A stretch of 10,789 bases of DNA. It comes from Bacteroidota bacterium. GTDB lineage: Bacteria > Bacteroidota > Bacteroidia > JAADEI01. The stretch lies in the NCBI GenBank assembly GCA_024280615.1, contig JAJRPU010000221.1:1-10789 (forward strand), written 5' to 3'. The translations under genes and the position numbers were made by a program. Below the pieces are notes generated by a model. The model did not search any database. It was given only the letters and a program-made list of their open reading frames with translations, and was not told where the DNA came from. Positions 7,521 through 10,789 of this stretch are shown one piece after another; positions within the stretch are counted from its first letter, which is position 1, and each line of letters begins with the position of its first letter.

Positions 7521-8234
7521 TTAATTGTTGTCGTTTGATTTCTCTTCGGCGTTGTTATTATCTGTGTCTTTCTTCTCTGTTTTGTCCTTTTGTTTCTTAA
7601 CAGCCACCACCACTCTGGAATGTCTAAGCACTTCGTCGCCCATCATATAACCTTTTTGTAGCTCATCAATAACTTTCATATGGTCTTCGTCCTTGTCTGT
7701 TTCAATTTTCATAAGTGCTTCGTGCAGGTCCGGATCGAACATTTGTCCTTTGCTCTCTATAGGCTTAATGTCCCGAGTCTCAAGTATTTGCTGGAATTTT
7801 TTATGTATAAGGAATATCCCTTCCCTTATTGCCTCTATATCTGTGGCAGACTCGATTTGTTCAATAGCCCTTTCAATATCATCCATGATTTGTAGGATGC
7901 TAAGTGCCATATCCTTTATCCCAGAACGATAAAAACTTTGCTTGTCCCTCAACATTTTCTTACGCATATTCTCTATTTCTGCCAATGCCATCAAGTATTT
8001 GTTTTTAAGTTCTTTTAATTCCTGCTCTTTCTCTTCCAATTTCTTAGTGAGTTCTTCTATTAACTCCTTTTCCGATTTTTCTTTGCTTTCTTTGGTTTGA
8101 TGTGTTTTAGCAGTATCTTCTACGGATTGTTGCTGATTGTCTGAAATATTTTTCCCTTGGTCTGTCATCTTATTATTATCTCCAACGTTATTTTTCAACT
8201 CTTTTTCCTCCTTTCTTTCCTTTTTGCTTGCCAT
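7521..8234 (-). CDS. grpE: Nucleotide exchange factor GrpE
   Basis: Releases ADP from DnaK to reset the Hsp70 cycle; cytosolic homodimer. Seen over 237 residues: a long, highly charged and probably disordered N-terminus (1-50), a heptad-rich coiled coil (about 52-100) and LAEIENMRKKM (84-94), the conserved start of the core. The four-helix/beta region carries GQMFDPDLHEAL (163-174) and GYMMGDEVLRHSRVVVAV (195-212), both hallmarks of the family. A Lys/Asp/Asn-rich tail (213-237) extends past the usual end. The protein is longer than E. coli GrpE (197 aa) because of both tails. It is the first gene of a grpE-dnaJ unit. No hrcA lies upstream and no CIRCE-type operator is visible in front of it, so heat control probably works another way (inference). 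Confidence 0.96.
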   Translation of the reverse strand: MASKKERKEEKELKNNVGDNNKMTDQGKNISDNQQQSVEDTAKTHQTKESKEKSEKELIEELTKKLEEKEQELKELKNKYLMALAEIENMRKKMLRDKQSFYRSGIKDMALSILQIMDDIERAIEQIESATDIEAIREGIFLIHKKFQQILETRDIKPIESKGQMFDPDLHEALMKIETDKDEDHMKVIDELQKGYMMGDEVLRHSRVVVAVKKQKDKTEKKDTDNNNAEEKSNDNN

Positions 8235-8240
8235 ATGCTA

Positions 8241-8296
8241 CACTATTTACCCGCTCTATGTAAGTAGCAAAAATGTTGCCATTGCAATAAATAGTG
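8241..8296. promoter_or_regulatory. Divergent grpE/folK control region with a perfect 9-bp inverted repeat
   Basis: CACTATTTA (8241-8249) and its exact reverse complement TAAATAGTG (8288-8296) flank a 38-bp spacer in the short gap between the divergent grpE and folK starts. The left arm lies 6 bp from the grpE start codon. Inside are a smaller inverted repeat (GCAA 8267-8270, TTGC 8276-8279) and the palindrome ATTGCAAT (8281-8288). On the minus strand CATTTTTG (8275-8268) is a one-mismatch version of the TAnnTTTG promoter element. The arrangement could be an operator for the heat-shock pair or a pair of binding sites, but no known regulator is recognised. It is not the CIRCE sequence (TTAGCACTC-N9-GAGTGCTAA). 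Confidence 0.35.
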
Positions 8297-8339
8297 ACAG
8301 TTTGTCATAAATGTGTGGATAGTTTGTATCTTCACTGCC

Positions 8340-8858
8340 ATGACTGAGGTGGGTTTGTCCTTAGGATGCAACATAGGAAGTTGCGTATCTACCTTTAGAT
8401 ACGTCATTACTTCTTTGCAATATGGCGGTAAACTACACAGAGTATCTTCCCTTTATTTAACTGAGCCGTGGGGAACCTCAAACCAACCATATTACTATAA
8501 TTGCGTAGTTATTTTAAGAACAATGATGCCACTTTTTCCATTCTTCAGTTTCATAAGGGAATTAGAAAGGCGCTTGGGCAGGAAAACAAAAGGGGACTAT
8601 CAACCAAGAACAATAGACATTGACATTCTCTTTTTTGGCAACGTGGTTATAAATAGTAAACATTTAACCGTTCCACATGCCCGAATGCACCTAAGACGTT
8701 TTGTTTTAGAACCGCTCGCTGAAGTTCTACCTAATTGGAAACACCCTATTTTGAACCAAACCGCCCGTGACCTGCTCTTTTCCTTAAATGGTTCAGAACA
8801 AATTTTTATAGTAAGCCCTTATCCCGAATGGATTTATTCTTCTTCCATAAATGGGTAG
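8340..8858 (+). CDS. folK: 2-amino-4-hydroxy-6-hydroxymethyldihydropteridine pyrophosphokinase (HPPK)
   Basis: Transfers pyrophosphate from ATP to 6-hydroxymethyl-7,8-dihydropterin in folate biosynthesis; cytosolic. Seen, numbered from Met at 8340 (172 aa): LSLGCNIG (6-13) in place of the usual LGSNLG, VSSLYLTEPWG (35-45), NQPYYYN (48-54) ending in the pterin-binding Asn, ELERRLGR (74-81), PRTIDIDILFFG (89-100) with the two Mg-binding Asp at 93 and 95, and VPHARMHLRRFVLEPLAE (111-128). Start: the frame is also open from a GTG at 8313, but the ATG at 8340 leaves the usual few residues before the first strand. Tyr88 sits where E. coli has Trp89. Upstream are TTTG (8301-8304) and TAGTTTG (8320-8326), which resemble Bacteroidota promoter boxes but with poor spacing. 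Its 3' end overlaps convergent pruA by 25 bp. Confidence 0.93.
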   Translation: MTEVGLSLGCNIGSCVSTFRYVITSLQYGGKLHRVSSLYLTEPWGTSNQPYYYNCVVILRTMMPLFPFFSFIRELERRLGRKTKGDYQPRTIDIDILFFGNVVINSKHLTVPHARMHLRRFVLEPLAEVLPNWKHPILNQTARDLLFSLNGSEQIFIVSPYPEWIYSSSING

Positions 8859-10462
8859 CGATAGTCTGTGGCGGGTACGAAAGTTTCTTTAATGGACCTG
8901 ACGCTTGTCCATCTGAGCAGGTTGAGCCACCATCCTGCTTTGTCATTGGTTCCAGACTGCCTTGACCCTCCAAATGGCTGTTGGGCAACTATGGCACCTG
9001 TCGGCTTGTCATTTATATAAAAGTTTCCTGCTGAAAACCTTAGTTTATGCAGAGCTTTCCGAACAGCTTCCCTATCTTGAGCAAAGATAGAACCTGTTAA
9101 GCCATAAAGACTTGTCTTATCTACAATTTCCAAAATGTCTTCAAACTCTTCGTCCTTGTAAACATATATGCTTAACACCGGACCAAATATCTCCTCACAC
9201 ATAGTTACGTATGATGGATTATGCACCCTAATCACTGTCGGTTCAATATAATATCCTTCTTTGTCTGAATATCCACCACCGAAAATGAATTCCTGTCCGT
9301 CCTGCTTGGCTTTGTCTATATAGGAAACAATTTTGTTATATGCAGACCTGTCAATAACTGCATTCATAAAGTTTCTGAAGTCTTCAACTGGTCCTACCTT
9401 AATTGTTTCCAGCTCTGCTATAAACAGGTCTTTGAACTCCTTCCACTTGCTTTCAGGGATATAGGCTCTTGATGCCGCTGAACATTTTTGCCCTTGATAT
9501 TCAAAGGCACCACGAATCAAGTTGGCAACAGTTGCTTTCAAGTCGGCTGATGGATGCATAACTACAAAATCCTTACCTCCTGTCTCACCTACAATCCGTG
9601 GGTATGCTTTATAGTTTTTAATGTTCGCTCCAATCTTTTCCCACATCCACTGGAAGGTTGAAGTACTGCCCGTGAAGTGTAATCCAGCGAAATCAGGGTC
9701 GTTGAAAACGACCTCTCCTGCCACCGGTCCATCAACGATAATCATATTTATTACTCCCGGTGGCAACCCTGCTTCCTCAAGAACTTTCATTATTACATAA
9801 GCGGAATAGACTTGTTGGCGAGCGGGTTTCCAAACAACCGTGTTCCCCATTATTGCTGGGGCAGTGGGCAAGTTCCCACCGATTGAAGTGAAGTTAAACG
9901 GTGTTACAGCGAAAACAAAGCCATCCAGTGGACGATAGTCCATATAGTTTGAGAATCCTTCCGGGGAAATGGGTTGCTGTTCATAGAGCCACTGAGCCCA
10001 ATACGTGTTAAATCGCCAGAAATCTATTAATTCACAAGCCGAATCTATCTCTGCCTGAAAAACGTTTTTGCTTTGTCCAAGCATAGTGGCTGCATTAATC
10101 CAATATCTATACTTCTTTGAAAGCAACTCTGCTGCTTTCTGGAAAATAGCCAGTCGTTGTTCCCAGGGGGTGTTCACCCACTGCTCTCTGGCAAGCATAG
10201 CAGCATTAATAGCCTGTCTAACATGTTCTTTATCTCCTTTGTGATAATACCCGAGCAGATGGTTCAGGTCGTGAGGAGGTCTTATCTCAACTTTGTTGCC
10301 TGTGTATATCTCTTTACCACCTATAATTTGCGGTATTTCAATTACTTCGCTTCTCAATCTTTTAATTTCTTCTTTTAGTGCTTTTCTCTCAGGCGCTCCC
10401 GGTGCGTATGAATACACTGGTTCGTTCAGCGGCTGTGGAATATTATGCTTCATCGTAAACAT
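8834..10462 (-). CDS. pruA: L-glutamate gamma-semialdehyde (1-pyrroline-5-carboxylate) dehydrogenase
   Basis: NAD-dependent oxidation of glutamate semialdehyde, the open form of pyrroline-5-carboxylate, to glutamate: the second step of proline breakdown; cytosolic here. Seen over 542 residues: NEPVYSYAPGAPER near the start (13-26, typical of the stand-alone ALDH4A1-like form), TPFNFT (187-192) with the oxyanion-hole Asn190, the cofactor-site FTGST (263-267), the general base Glu293 in VGETGGKD, nucleophile Cys327 in GQKCSA, EEIFGPVL (423-430) and PFGGSRQSGTNDKAG (496-510). There is no fused proline dehydrogenase and none nearby, unlike the bifunctional PutA of proteobacteria. Start: Met at 10462; a second in-frame Met three codons later (10453) is an equally reasonable start. 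The stop lies inside the end of folK. An exact TAnnTTTG element stands 18 nt upstream of the start. Confidence 0.95.
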   Translation of the reverse strand: MFTMKHNIPQPLNEPVYSYAPGAPERKALKEEIKRLRSEVIEIPQIIGGKEIYTGNKVEIRPPHDLNHLLGYYHKGDKEHVRQAINAAMLAREQWVNTPWEQRLAIFQKAAELLSKKYRYWINAATMLGQSKNVFQAEIDSACELIDFWRFNTYWAQWLYEQQPISPEGFSNYMDYRPLDGFVFAVTPFNFTSIGGNLPTAPAIMGNTVVWKPARQQVYSAYVIMKVLEEAGLPPGVINMIIVDGPVAGEVVFNDPDFAGLHFTGSTSTFQWMWEKIGANIKNYKAYPRIVGETGGKDFVVMHPSADLKATVANLIRGAFEYQGQKCSAASRAYIPESKWKEFKDLFIAELETIKVGPVEDFRNFMNAVIDRSAYNKIVSYIDKAKQDGQEFIFGGGYSDKEGYYIEPTVIRVHNPSYVTMCEEIFGPVLSIYVYKDEEFEDILEIVDKTSLYGLTGSIFAQDREAVRKALHKLRFSAGNFYINDKPTGAIVAQQPFGGSRQSGTNDKAGWWLNLLRWTSVRSIKETFVPATDYRYPFMEEE

Positions 10463-10480
10463 GGCATCTTCATTTTAGCT

Positions 10481-10488
10481 CAAAGTTA
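10481..10488 (-). promoter_or_regulatory. Bacteroidota-type -7 promoter element upstream of pruA
   Basis: Read on the minus strand this is TAACTTTG, an exact match to TAnnTTTG. It would place transcription start near 10474 and leave a leader of roughly 12 nt if translation starts at 10462, or 21 nt if it starts at 10453. No -33 TTTG or TTG is found at the expected spacing, so an activator may be needed (inference). The call rests on the pattern and its position. Confidence 0.55.
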
Positions 10489-10514
10489 AGGACAATAGGT
10501 CATTGTATATTATG

Positions 10515-10544
10515 ACATATAGGATCAGTGAACACAACATATAG
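10515..10544. repeat. Pair of 8-bp direct repeats upstream of the pruA promoter
   Basis: ACATATAG occurs at 10515-10522 and again at 10537-10544 (CTATATGT when read toward pruA). The copies are 22 bp apart start to start, about two helical turns, so they face the same side of the DNA. Relative to the predicted pruA start of transcription they centre near -44 and -66, where activators often bind. The repeats are short and AT-rich, so chance is possible. The remainder of the 101-bp gap (10463-10563) shows no gene. Confidence 0.3.
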
Positions 10545-10563
10545 ACAGAACAGGCTATAATAC

Positions 10564-10789
10564 TTACTTTTTCAGGAACTTACCAGAACGGTTATCAAAA
10601 TAAACGATATATACACCAGGTTTTAAGTCTGAGACGTCCACTTCCTTGCCACTACCCTTCTTGACCAATTTGCCCGTCTCTTCGTAAATCTCATAATCAA
10701 CCTCATCTGTGAAATATAGTTTATCTGTTACACGTTTGGGATAGAAAGATACCGGCTTTTTCTTTGACTTGTATTCAAGTACTTCAGAA
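10564..10789 (-). CDS. C-terminal end of a secreted protein with a type IX secretion sorting domain (5' end outside window)
   Basis: On the minus strand the frame is open from the window edge (first full codon begins at 10788) to a TAA at 10564-10566, giving 74 residues; no start codon is in view, so the gene begins beyond the right edge. The visible part resembles a T9SS type A sorting domain (TIGR04183-like): PVSFYPKRVTDKLYF (12-26), YEIYEETGKLVKKG (32-45), VDVSDLKPGVYIVYF (50-64) and a final GKFLKK. Such tails direct proteins through the outer-membrane type IX system of Bacteroidota and are cleaved on export. Odd: the usual Tyr-Pro-Asn-Pro motif reads Tyr-Pro-Lys-Arg here. The passenger domain is not visible, so its function is unknown. 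Its stop is about 100 nt before the pruA start on the same strand, with a promoter motif between, so the two are probably separate units. Confidence 0.8.
   Translation of the reverse strand, partial: SEVLEYKSKKKPVSFYPKRVTDKLYFTDEVDYEIYEETGKLVKKGSGKEVDVSDLKPGVYIVYFDNRSGKFLKK

Noticed and set aside
8313..8339. GTG at 8313 as the folK start
   Set aside because: It would add nine residues not seen in HPPK proteins and would cover the possible promoter box at 8320-8326; the ATG at 8340 fits the family better.
8235..8339. CIRCE (HrcA) heat-shock operator ahead of grpE
   Set aside because: No TTAGCACTC/GAGTGCTAA arms are present; the inverted repeat that is present has a different sequence and a much longer spacer.
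8806..8988. 60-codon minus-strand open frame near the folK/pruA junction
   Set aside because: It overlaps conserved pruA sequence in another frame and has no conserved features of its own.
1..10789. Mobile element, CRISPR array, toxin-antitoxin or defence island
   Set aside because: No transposase, integrase, regularly spaced repeat, nuclease or small paired genes were seen. The sirtuin is a short CobB-like single-domain protein without a defence partner, so a Thoeris- or DSR-like reading is not supported.
1..10789. tRNA or rRNA genes
   Set aside because: Gene-free gaps are all about 110 bp or less and none shows a tRNA cloverleaf, in particular no GGTTCGAATCC-like T arm.

Overview
The window looks like chromosomal DNA from a member of the Bacteroidota. 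Four observations support this. A type IX secretion C-terminal sorting domain is encoded at the right edge (minus strand). Two exact TAnnTTTG motifs, the Bacteroidota -7 promoter element, lie just upstream of gene starts. Start codons are preceded by A-rich stretches rather than clear Shine-Dalgarno sites. The HisRS, the MIO ammonia-lyase and the ALDH4A1-like pyrroline-5-carboxylate dehydrogenase are all of the kinds usual in this phylum. Species or genus cannot be judged from the sequence alone.

Layout. (1) Positions 1-5485, plus strand: a very compact run of five genes. It holds the C-terminal part of an NlpC/P60 peptidase, a bifunctional NAD(P)HX repair enzyme (nnr), a class III sirtuin, histidyl-tRNA synthetase (hisS) and a histidine ammonia-lyase-like MIO enzyme. 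Three of the four junctions are ATGA start/stop overlaps, so the run is probably an operon with translational coupling; only sirtuin-hisS has a gap (23 nt). (2) 5486-6192, plus strand: a Bacteroidota-type promoter followed by a four-helix, histidine-rich fatty acid hydroxylase of the FA2H/sterol-desaturase superfamily. (3) 6300-8234, minus strand: a grpE-dnaJ chaperone operon, convergent with the hydroxylase. (4) 8235-8339: a divergent control region carrying a perfect 9-bp inverted repeat. (5) 8340-8858, plus strand: folK of folate biosynthesis, whose 3' end overlaps the convergent pruA by 25 bp. (6) 8834-10462, minus strand: pruA, with its own -7 element and a pair of 8-bp direct repeats upstream. 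(7) 10564-10789, minus strand: the last 74 codons of a T9SS-exported protein.

How the genes work together. Most are housekeeping. Nnr restores damaged NAD(P)H and the adjacent sirtuin consumes NAD+, so that pair has a plausible shared cofactor theme. The sirtuin has the Tyr/Arg pair of SIRT5/CobB-type desuccinylases. HisRS and the lyase could both act on histidine, but no other hut gene is present and the lyase has an altered loop, so its substrate is open. GrpE and DnaJ are the DnaK co-chaperones. PruA makes glutamate from the proline breakdown intermediate. I see no mobile element, CRISPR array, tRNA, rRNA or defence system, and no convincing new multi-gene system. The most interesting points are the NAD-linked coupled pair, the hisS/lyase coupling, the lone FA2H-like hydroxylase and the two repeat-bearing control regions.
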